Assembly: GCA_017466455.1 (NCBI GenBank)
Contig: JAFTUD010000010.1
Coordinates: 65,596 to 129,595, forward strand
Direction: 5' to 3'
Length of the DNA: 64,000 nt
From: Clostridia bacterium
GTDB taxonomy: Bacteria; Bacillota_A; Clostridia; Oscillospirales; CAG-272
This document shows, in pieces, positions 58,276 to 64,000 of this stretch. The position numbers and the translations under genes were made by a program. The stretch's first letter is position 1, and each line of letters begins with the position of its first letter. The notes under the pieces were generated by a model. The model worked only from the letters and a program-made list of their open reading frames with translations, was not told where the DNA came from and did not search any database.

Positions 58276-58386
58276 AGAACAGGATCTCATTTATCAGGAC
58301 TCGGTCCTGCTAAGATACGCACACGACATAATGTTTTCTCTCTTAAAGGAAAATCGGCTGCTTTATGCAGTCGGTTTTCTTTTTTG
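58276..58386 (+). ncRNA. candidate small structured RNA with terminator
   Basis: After the extended -10, a stretch without coding potential folds: outer AGAGAACA with TGTTTTCTCT, an ATCT..AGAT stem and a tight hairpin CAGGAC-TCG-GTCCTG. It ends in AAAATCGGCTGC paired with GCAGTCGGTTTT (58350-58378) and a T run. The nitroreductase gene downstream has its own promoter, so this is a separate transcript of about 110 bases. I cannot match it to SRP, 6S or a known riboswitch. Confidence 0.55.
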
Positions 58387-58469
58387 TCCTTTAATAAGCA
58401 TAATTTTCCAAAAAAGCCATATTTTTTATAGCATATTTAACTCCAAAAACCGCCTTTAAAAGAAAATTC

Positions 58470-58498
58470 TTGATTTTGTCACAAAAATATGATACAAT
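58470..58498 (+). promoter_or_regulatory. promoter of the nitroreductase gene
   Basis: TTGATT (58470-58475) and TACAAT (58493-58498) with 17 bases between; the ATG at 58530 has AAAGGAG upstream. Confidence 0.72.
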
Positions 58499-58529
58499 AA
58501 ATATATATGCGCAAAATAAAGGAGTAGAT

Positions 58530-59051
58530 ATGAACGAGGCAATAAAAAATATGATTGAGCGTCAAAGCGTTCGCGCCTTCAGGTCCGACCCGATTCCAAA
58601 CGAAGCTCTTGAGCTTATCTTAGAGGCAGGAAAGCACGCTCCAACAGGAAGGAACAATCAATCCCCCATAATAATAGCTGTAACAAATAAGCACCTGCGT
58701 GATGAAATTTCAAAAATGAACGCAAGGATTATGGGAACTGATACCGACCCCTTCTACGGTGCCCCCGTAATTCTTATTGTTTTGGCAAATAAGAAATTCC
58801 CAACCTATATTTATGACGGCTCACTCGTTATGCAAAACCTTATGCTAAGCGCCACCTCGCTTGGAATAGGTAGCTGTTGGATTCATAGAGCAAAGGAGGA
58901 ATTTGACAGCGACGAGGGTAAGAAAATTCTTGCCGACCTCGGTATAGAGGGAGATTATGAGGGAATAGGTCATGTCGCGCTCGGCTATGCCGATTGTGCC
59001 CCATCGCCTAAAAAGCCAAGAAAAGAAAACTATGTTTATTATGTAAAATAA
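58530..59051 (+). CDS. nitroreductase family protein
   Basis: A 173-residue FMN-dependent oxidoreductase of the nitroreductase family: RQSVRAFRSDPIPNEALELI and AGKHAPTGRNNQS at the N-terminus bind FMN phosphate, and LSATSLGIGSCWIHRA and GHVALGYAD are characteristic. It reduces nitro compounds or quinones with NAD(P)H; the physiological substrate is unknown. Start at 58530; an upstream frame extension covers the promoter and is not used. Confidence 0.92.
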   Translation: MNEAIKNMIERQSVRAFRSDPIPNEALELILEAGKHAPTGRNNQSPIIIAVTNKHLRDEISKMNARIMGTDTDPFYGAPVILIVLANKKFPTYIYDGSLVMQNLMLSATSLGIGSCWIHRAKEEFDSDEGKKILADLGIEGDYEGIGHVALGYADCAPSPKKPRKENYVYYVK

Positions 59052-59210
59052 CGCATAAAATAATGTAACAGCAAAAAGCCTTATGCGAAAACCCCCGGCA
59101 AAAGAAAAAATGACTGTAATCAACGGGATAAACCCCCTGTAATCAAAAGGAAAATACGGTATATCCCAAAAAATATATTACCACATTTTTTTAAAATTTC
59201 CAAAAAAATG

Positions 59211-59270
59211 TTGACAAATCAATAATCGTGTGCTAATATATGTAAGGCAACCGATAAATTGATTAGTCAA
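59211..59270 (+). promoter_or_regulatory. promoter and two palindromic operators of the MarR-acyl-CoA ligase operon
   Basis: TTGACA (59211-59216) and TAATAT (59234-59239), 17 bases apart. Two related palindromes, TTGACAAATCAA (59211-59222, over the -35) and TTGATTAGTCAA (59259-59270, in the leader), fit MarR-type operators and suggest autorepression. Confidence 0.68.
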
Positions 59271-59288
59271 CAAAATTTAGGAGGGAAT

Positions 59289-59753
59289 ATGGAAAATTCG
59301 GAGCGTTTTTTGACCTTTGTACTTACAATAGATAGGATATCAAAGAATATCAAGCGTATAAAGGATACTGCTATGGAGAAGTATAACCTGAGGAGCGCGC
59401 ATGTAATGTGCCTTTTCAACCTCGTAAAGACAAGCGAGGGGCTTAGCTCAACCGAGCTTGCCGATGCGTGCGGAGTAGACAAGGCGTTTGTTTCCCGTGT
59501 CACAACCGAGCTTGAAAAGAGGGGCTATATTGAAAGGAGCAAAAACTCACGCGGTAGCATTTATAAATGCAAATTCGTTTTGACCGAGCAGGGGCTCGAG
59601 GTAAAGGAATACATAAACAGCAAAATCTCCGAGGTTATGACAGGTGTCAGCGGTGAGCTATCGGAGCATAAGCTAAGGACATTTTATGAGGTTCTTGCAA
59701 CCTTAGATGAAAATATTGCTTTCCAATTAAAGGAGGAAAAATATGGCAACTAA
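59289..59753 (+). CDS. MarR family transcriptional regulator
   Basis: A 154-residue winged-helix regulator: helix-turn-helix in GLSSTELADACGVDKAFVSR (about 65-84), wing in KNSRGSIYKCKFVLTEQG, and N- and C-terminal dimerisation helices. AGGAGG precedes the ATG at 59289. It overlaps the acyl-CoA ligase gene by 11 bases, so it probably represses its own operon through the palindromes at 59211 and 59259, with an acyl-CoA or fatty acid as a possible inducer (inference). Confidence 0.9.
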   Translation: MENSERFLTFVLTIDRISKNIKRIKDTAMEKYNLRSAHVMCLFNLVKTSEGLSSTELADACGVDKAFVSRVTTELEKRGYIERSKNSRGSIYKCKFVLTEQGLEVKEYINSKISEVMTGVSGELSEHKLRTFYEVLATLDENIAFQLKEEKYGN

Positions 59754-61494
59754 TGCAATAAACCCAAACGATTTCAAGATTCAAATTGACAGCCTTTATG
59801 CGTACTTTGAGCGTGGAAAAAACCTCTATGGCGACAAGACGCTTTACAGATTTAATAAAACAAAGGATGAGGAGGTTAGCGTTTCGTACAGAGAAATGTT
59901 TGACCTTATCACCGACCTTGCACTCGCATTCAAGAAAATCGGAATGGAGGGCAAAAAGGTAATCCTTCTCGGAGAAACAAGCGTACAGTGGATTGCATCG
60001 TATATTGCAACCGTAACCGCCGACGGCGTTATCGTTCCTATTGACCCCCTTCTTCTTGAGGAGCAAATTATTGAGTTTACCAAGTTTGCAAAGGCATCAT
60101 ATGTTGTATGCTCACACAAATTTGCTGAAATCTTCAAAAATCACGAAAGCGAGCTTGAGGGCGTAGAAAAAATCATTCTTACCGACCGTACACAGTTCAC
60201 CCTTGATCCAGAGGAAGAATATGTAGATGAGAAGCTTACAACCTTTAATAGTGTTCTCTCGCTCGGTAAATGCCTTGCGAGTAACACCGATATGACTCTT
60301 GATACAAGAAATCACGATGTAAGAAAGCTCGGTATTCTTCTGTTCACATCAGGCACAACAGGCTCGTCAAAGGGCGTTATGCTTTGCGAAAGAAATGTTT
60401 GCGCCGTTCTTGAGGGAATTTATCCACTTTTGGCAGGCCTTACATCCGAGGACTCTGTAATGTCCGTTCTTCCTATTTACCATACCTATGAAATGAGCGC
60501 GGGAATTCTTGCACCAATGCTTTACGGTATGACAATTTCAATAAGCGACGGAATTAAATATGTTTCAAAGAACATCAAGCAGTTCCGCCCAAGCGTAATG
60601 ACACTCGTTCCACTCTTTGCAAACCAGCTTTATAAGACAATTCAAAAGAATGTTCAGAAGCAGGGTAAGGAAAAGACCCTTGCAATGGGACTTAAAATAA
60701 GCAACATTTTGATGAAGCTTCATATTGATGCGAGAAAGCGTCTGTTCGGTCAGGTTCTCCAAGGACTTGGCGGAAACATCAAGGCATTTATCGTCGGTGG
60801 CGCAGCACTTAATCCACAGATTGCAGAGGGCTTTGAAAACTTCGGTATTAAGGTAAGACAGGGCTACGGAATTACCGAGTGCGCTCCGCTTATCTCCGTT
60901 GTTCCGATTCACGAAAAGAATAACCCCGCATCCTGCGGAAAGCTTATGCCGGGTATGCAAATTTACATCGACAAGGAAAAGGCAACCGATACCTACGGCG
61001 AAATCGTAGTTAAGGGCGACAATGTAATGCTCGGCTACTATGAAAACCCCGAGGAAACCGCAAAGGTTCTCTCACCCGACGGATGGTTCAAGACAGGTGA
61101 CTATGGCTATGTTGATGATGAGGGCTATATCTATATCACAGGAAGAAAGAAGAATGTAATCGTTCTCCAAGGCGGAAAGAATGTATTCCCCGAGGAAATT
61201 GAGGAGTATGTAGAAAATCTTCCACTCGTTGAGGAGGTAGTAGTAATAGGCGACGAAAACAAGGAAACAGGCGTTGTTTCAGTAGTTGCGCTTATCTATC
61301 CAAACCACGAGGAGTGTGAAAAGCTCGGACTTATCCAAAAGGAAGAAATCTATAATCATCTGAACGAGGAAATCCAAAATATCAACAAGCGCTTGGCGTC
61401 GTATAAGCACATCACAAGGATTGAAATCCGTGATGAGCCGTTTGAAAAGACAACCTCAAGAAAAATCAAGCGCCACACAATCAAAAAGGACTAA
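59743..61494 (+). CDS. AMP-forming long-chain acyl-CoA synthetase-like ligase
   Basis: A 583-residue ANL-superfamily enzyme that activates carboxylic acids with ATP, normally to acyl-CoA. The P-loop LLFTSGTTGSSKGVML (about 199-214), YGITECAPLISV, GWFKTGDYGYVDDEGYIYI, GRKKNVIVLQGGKNVFPEEI and the C-terminal lysine region KTTSRKIKRHTIKK are all present. Fatty-acid substrate is likely but not proven. It is under the MarR regulator. Confidence 0.92.
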   Translation: MATNAINPNDFKIQIDSLYAYFERGKNLYGDKTLYRFNKTKDEEVSVSYREMFDLITDLALAFKKIGMEGKKVILLGETSVQWIASYIATVTADGVIVPIDPLLLEEQIIEFTKFAKASYVVCSHKFAEIFKNHESELEGVEKIILTDRTQFTLDPEEEYVDEKLTTFNSVLSLGKCLASNTDMTLDTRNHDVRKLGILLFTSGTTGSSKGVMLCERNVCAVLEGIYPLLAGLTSEDSVMSVLPIYHTYEMSAGILAPMLYGMTISISDGIKYVSKNIKQFRPSVMTLVPLFANQLYKTIQKNVQKQGKEKTLAMGLKISNILMKLHIDARKRLFGQVLQGLGGNIKAFIVGGAALNPQIAEGFENFGIKVRQGYGITECAPLISVVPIHEKNNPASCGKLMPGMQIYIDKEKATDTYGEIVVKGDNVMLGYYENPEETAKVLSPDGWFKTGDYGYVDDEGYIYITGRKKNVIVLQGGKNVFPEEIEEYVENLPLVEEVVVIGDENKETGVVSVVALIYPNHEECEKLGLIQKEEIYNHLNEEIQNINKRLASYKHITRIEIRDEPFEKTTSRKIKRHTIKKD

Positions 61495-61582
61495 TAAAAA
61501 ACCGATGCCTGATGGGAATGGAATGAACCAGTTTTGGAACGTACAAAAGTCCCGTCTTCTGCGTTAAAATTTTTTGAAATAT

Positions 61583-61619
61583 GATAGCTTGCAAATAAAT
61601 TTGCAAGCTATCTTTTTTT
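61583..61619 (+). terminator. terminator of the MarR-acyl-CoA ligase operon
   Basis: GATAGCTTGCAAAT and ATTTGCAAGCTATC form a perfect 14-bp stem followed by eight T. Confidence 0.93.
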
Positions 61620-61620
61620 T

Positions 61621-61719
61621 GACGGCTCAAACCGCCCGAGAGCCTCGGGGCGGGGAAGCCCCCGCGGGCGAAATCCGACATCGTTTAGTGCGAATTTATT
61701 CTACACTCCCCGACTCTTC
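61621..61719 (-). repeat. dispersed repeat element, reverse orientation, first part
   Basis: GCCCGAGAGCCTCGGGGC, CGAAATCCGACATCGTTTAG and TTCTACACTCCCCGA are the reverse of modules seen after nth and at 19318 and 34190. No gene. Confidence 0.75.
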
Positions 61720-61811
61720 ACGGCGTTAGCCATATCGTGTTGCGAAGCAACATATCGTGCGACGGAACGGAGCATATCGTGTCCGCAGGACATATCGAGC
61801 TTGCGTCAGCA
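61720..61811 (-). repeat. variable-hairpin array, CATATCG linker
   Basis: The reverse complement of the CTCGATATG linker occurs four times, separating GGC..GCC, TTGC..GCAA, an imperfect GC-rich unit and TCC..GGA. The GGC and TTGC hairpins are also present in the array at 19503-19586. Confidence 0.75.
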
Positions 61812-61925
61812 CCATTCCTCACTGCGACTCCCTACGGTCGCATGCATGGCTACCACCAGCCAATCGTTCTTCACTTCGCTTGAACTCTTGGGGTGTTCGC
61901 TCATCCGCACTCTGAATTCCGCCCT
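61812..61925 (-). repeat. dispersed repeat element, reverse orientation, core
   Basis: CACTGCGACTCCCTACGGTC, GCATGGCTACCACCAGCC, CGTTCTTCACTTCGCTTG, ACTCTTGGGGTGTTCGCTC and ATCCGCACTCTG match the copies at 27706 and 37697, and the U32 insert in reverse. Confidence 0.85.
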
Positions 61926-61928
61926 CGT

Positions 61929-62050
61929 GATATCATGATATCAAAATATGCAAGGCTTTGCCTTGATGAGATACACACCAACGGTGTGATGAGATACAAC
62001 GCCTGTGGCGTTGATGAGATACACTCCTTTCGACCACGAAAGGAGTGATG
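61929..62050 (+). repeat. variable-hairpin array, TGATGAGATACA linker
   Basis: It opens with the palindrome GATATCATGATATC. Three TGATGAGATACA linkers then separate four unrelated hairpins: CAAGG..CCTTG, CACC..GGTG, ACGCC..GGCGT and CACTCCTTTCG..CGAAAGGAGTG. The last hairpin touches the LRR promoter module. Confidence 0.82.
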
Positions 62051-62144
62051 TTTTTGTGCATTTTTGGTAAAAATGCACAAAAAATGGGGGGGGGGATTTG
62101 TTAATTGTGCAATATTGACAAAAAGGGGGAATGTGTGATATACT
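62051..62144 (+). promoter_or_regulatory. poly-G promoter module of the fourth LRR gene
   Basis: A 15-bp perfect inverted repeat, TTTTTGTGCATTTTT and AAAAATGCACAAAAA (62051-62083), a run of ten G (62086-62095), exactly 19 bases, TTGACA (62115-62120), 18 bases, TATACT (62139-62144). Confidence 0.85.
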
Positions 62145-62172
62145 TATATTGTAATAATATTTTATGGTGGGT

Positions 62173-62187
62173 GTTGAGCCTCTCAAC
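62173..62187 (+). promoter_or_regulatory. 5'UTR hairpin before the ribosome binding site
   Basis: GTTGAG-CCT-CTCAAC, followed by CCCGCAAAGGAG. The LRR gene at 19103 has GTCGAG-CCA-CTCGAC, one base pair changed on both sides. Confidence 0.7.
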
Positions 62188-62207
62188 CCCGCAAAGGAGA
62201 AAACAAA

Positions 62208-63752
62208 ATGAAAAAGAAAATTCTAATCTTGGCAATTATGATAGTGGCACTAATGTCAATATTCGTAATTTCCGCAAGCGCTGCTGTCACAGGCTCAACC
62301 TCAAATGAATATGGCGATGTCACCATAGTTGATGGAATGGAGTCAAAAAACAAGTATAACGACACCGATTCAAAAGCCGTGCTCGTTAACGATGATGGTA
62401 CATTTACCACATATCCTGCCTACTACATCTATAACGGTTCAACAGGAATAAACATGGACATCAACCTTGCTCTTTTGAACGAAAAAACAGGTGAAGACTA
62501 TAAGGAGTCCTCGGTTATAAGAGTAGAGGTTTTTGAAAACGCAAGGCTCAATAACACCTTTAGCGGATGTTCAGGACTTATCGAGGCGTATTTGCCCGAT
62601 AGCGTATATTTCCATTACGGCTCATTTACCGGTTGTAGTTCGCTTATTAATATTACAATTCCAAGCTCAGCAACTCAAATTCCACCGGAGTGCTTCAATG
62701 GTTGCGTAAGCCTTAGAGAGGTTGAAATTCCAAGCACTGTTACCAGCTTAGGAAGAAATTCATTTGTAAACTGCAACACACTTTCCGAGTTAAAGATTCC
62801 TGATGGATACACAGGAGCAGTTCCCGAAAATTTTAGAAAAATAACAAATGGCAAGGCATCAAACGCATGCACCTTAATAGTTCCTTATACATGCACAGGC
62901 TTGGTTAATAAATATTCCATTGATGGTTGTAATTTCTCAAAAATCATCTTTACAGGTGAGGAAGACAGCTCATTTATAACCGCCTTTACAACATACGGAT
63001 GCACTTGGGCTCTATCAATTATAGAATACCAAAACCACTGTGAAGTATATTTTGACGGTGCACATAACTACGCTGGCGATGGTGACTGCACACACGGTGT
63101 AACATGCACACGCTGTAATGATAATATTGCAGGCTTTGCTGACCATGTATATGCTGAAACTCTTGTATATCCAAACGGCTTTGTAGCAAGCGGTGTTTAT
63201 AATAAGTATTGTAAGAACGCAGTTGACTGTGCAGTTGACAAGGTAGAGAATGGCGTTAAAAAGCCAATTTTCACCGCCCTTGCAGATAACGGATATTCAA
63301 CAAACGGCGACGGAATTGCATTCGGTGGCTTTGTAGTAAATACAACCGAGTTTAAGAAGTATAACGACCTTAATGAAAACGATATTACCTTCGGTATTTT
63401 CGTAGCAAATCCAAAATATCTTGGCGATACCTTCATGGAAAACGGCGAGGTGAACGCAACAAGCGGATTTTTAAAGGTTGATATGACAAGCGATGAATAT
63501 ACAAATATTAAGATTATGCTTGACGGCTTCACAGGAAGTGCGCAAAATCTTGAGCTTGTAATTTCACTCTACGCATATACCGATGCAAGCGAGGTAGAGT
63601 ATATCCAAAGCGAGCATACCGCATGCGCAAACTCAAATGTAGTAAAATCCGACGCAACACTCTATACAGTAACACTAAGCTCAGTAGAGAATAAGCCATA
63701 TAAGGATAACCTTGAGGCGCTCCCAGTATACGGAAAAGAACAAGTAGCATAA
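62208..63752 (+). CDS. secreted BspA-like leucine-rich-repeat surface protein
   Basis: A 514-residue exported protein. Signal peptide MKKKILILAIMIVALMSIFV, cleavage near ISASA. The leader domain (about 27-100, YPAYYIYNGSTGINMDINLA) resembles the 53343 protein; four or five LRR_5 repeats follow (about 105-215, LPDSVYFHYGSFTGCSSL, IPSTVTSLGRNSFVNC). A Cys-rich stretch (CTHGVTCTRCNDNIAGF) and the shared C-terminal domain (VANPKYLGDTFMENGEVNAT) complete it. It is the shortest of the four LRR proteins. AAAGGAG 8 bases before the ATG. Confidence 0.87.
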   Translation: MKKKILILAIMIVALMSIFVISASAAVTGSTSNEYGDVTIVDGMESKNKYNDTDSKAVLVNDDGTFTTYPAYYIYNGSTGINMDINLALLNEKTGEDYKESSVIRVEVFENARLNNTFSGCSGLIEAYLPDSVYFHYGSFTGCSSLINITIPSSATQIPPECFNGCVSLREVEIPSTVTSLGRNSFVNCNTLSELKIPDGYTGAVPENFRKITNGKASNACTLIVPYTCTGLVNKYSIDGCNFSKIIFTGEEDSSFITAFTTYGCTWALSIIEYQNHCEVYFDGAHNYAGDGDCTHGVTCTRCNDNIAGFADHVYAETLVYPNGFVASGVYNKYCKNAVDCAVDKVENGVKKPIFTALADNGYSTNGDGIAFGGFVVNTTEFKKYNDLNENDITFGIFVANPKYLGDTFMENGEVNATSGFLKVDMTSDEYTNIKIMLDGFTGSAQNLELVISLYAYTDASEVEYIQSEHTACANSNVVKSDATLYTVTLSSVENKPYKDNLEALPVYGKEQVA

Positions 63753-63782
63753 GCCCATAAAGCAAAATCAAAAAGCACTGCT

Positions 63783-63943
63783 CGTTAGCGTGTTATCCTT
63801 AACGGAGAACACGCATCGAGATAAATCCCTCACGGGATTTTCGATATGTTGCTAACGCAATGTGATATATGCCCGAAGGGCATGTTGAGGAATAAAAACT
63901 AACCGTTGCAATTAGCGTGTTCTCCTTAACGGAGAACACGCAG
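63783..63943 (+). repeat. variable-hairpin array flanked by a duplicated 30-bp palindrome
   Basis: A palindromic unit with arms GCGTGTT(A/C)TCC and GGAGAACACGC occurs at 63787-63814 and again at 63915-63942. Between them lie AAATCCC..GGGATTT, a TCGATATG linker, TTGC..GCAA, TGTGATAT and ATGCCC..GGGCAT (63822-63872). The linkers are related to the CGATATG type. No gene is present after 63752. Confidence 0.75.
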
Positions 63944-63944
63944 T

Positions 63945-64000
63945 CAAATCCGTCTTCGACGGGTGAAATCCACCTCTGGTGGATGAAATCGCGTTTGCGA
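63945..64000 (+). repeat. variable-hairpin array, TGAAAT linker, runs off the window
   Basis: CCGTC..GACGG, linker GTGAAAT, CCACC..GGTGG, linker ATGAAAT, CGC..GCG. Linker constant, hairpins unrelated. The array continues beyond the window end. Confidence 0.75.

Noticed and set aside
58276..58386. SRP 4.5S or 6S RNA
   Set aside because: The SRP loop GGTCAGG..GGAAGGAAGCAGCC is missing and the size and central bubble of 6S RNA are absent.
61720..62050. Possible CRISPR array
   Set aside because: The constant parts are only 9-12 bases and the variable parts are self-complementary hairpins of changing length; no cas genes.

Overview
The window reads as a chromosomal segment of a Gram-positive, low-to-medium GC Firmicute of the class Clostridia, probably an uncultured gut lineage near Oscillospirales or Christensenellales. 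The reasons are strong AAGGAGG-type ribosome binding sites, TTGACA/TATAAT promoters with 17-base spacing, typical Firmicutes housekeeping genes (zapA, ywlG/DUF436, yrzB-like DUF1292, ribU behind an FMN riboswitch, thiI without rhodanese domain), SPase I and lipobox signal peptides, and large BspA-like leucine-rich-repeat surface proteins. No phage, plasmid, IS transposase or CRISPR array was seen. The taxonomic placement is inference.

Layout. 0-11.7 kb: cysteine desulfurase; a minus-strand operon proB-proA-thiI-DUF1292-Gly-rich lipoprotein; divergent zapA-U32 peptidase-maf-nth. 11.9-23.1 kb: two giant LRR surface proteins, then an ECF sigma factor with an RsgI-like anti-sigma protein and a free lipoprotein carrying the same sensory domain. 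23.3-29.9 kb: hemW, lepA, a GT2 glycosyltransferase, a Na/Pi cotransporter. 30-37 kb: three paralogous clan-A-like glycosidases, two exported and one without signal peptide. 37-44.5 kb: amidase-6 protein, PiT phosphate transporter, RluA, GpmI, YwlG, alkaline-phosphatase lipoprotein, HD hydrolase. 44.8-46.4 kb: a cassette of small unknown proteins around a structured RNA. 46.5-48.1 kb: a second ECF sigma/anti-sigma/lipoprotein operon. 48.3-53.2 kb: guaA (synthetase subunit only), FMN riboswitch-ribU-OGG1-type glycosylase, KDG kinase, SDR. 53.3-64 kb: a third LRR protein, membrane protein-DUF554-ksgA, tRNA-Thr, a candidate ncRNA, nitroreductase, MarR-acyl-CoA ligase, a fourth LRR protein.

The most unusual content is not in the ordinary genes. 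(1) Three of the four LRR genes share one promoter module: an inverted repeat built on TGTGCA, a run of exactly ten G (or C), exactly 19 bases, a -35/-10 pair, and a hairpin just before the ribosome binding site. This looks like a phase-variable or length-tuned promoter for surface proteins. (2) A dispersed family of palindromic repeats lies in many intergenic gaps; one copy sits in frame inside the U32 peptidase gene and another supplies the end of nth. (3) Several arrays are made of unrelated small hairpins joined by a constant linker (CTCGATATG, TGATGAGATACA or TGAAAT types). (4) A 14-bp-closed structured RNA with its own promoter and terminator precedes unknown small genes and can fold in two mutually exclusive ways.

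Functional themes: surface display and sensing (LRR proteins, RsgI-like sensors, ECF sigma factors, exported glycosidases), phosphate acquisition (two transporters and an alkaline phosphatase), and thio-modification of tRNA (desulfurase plus ThiI).
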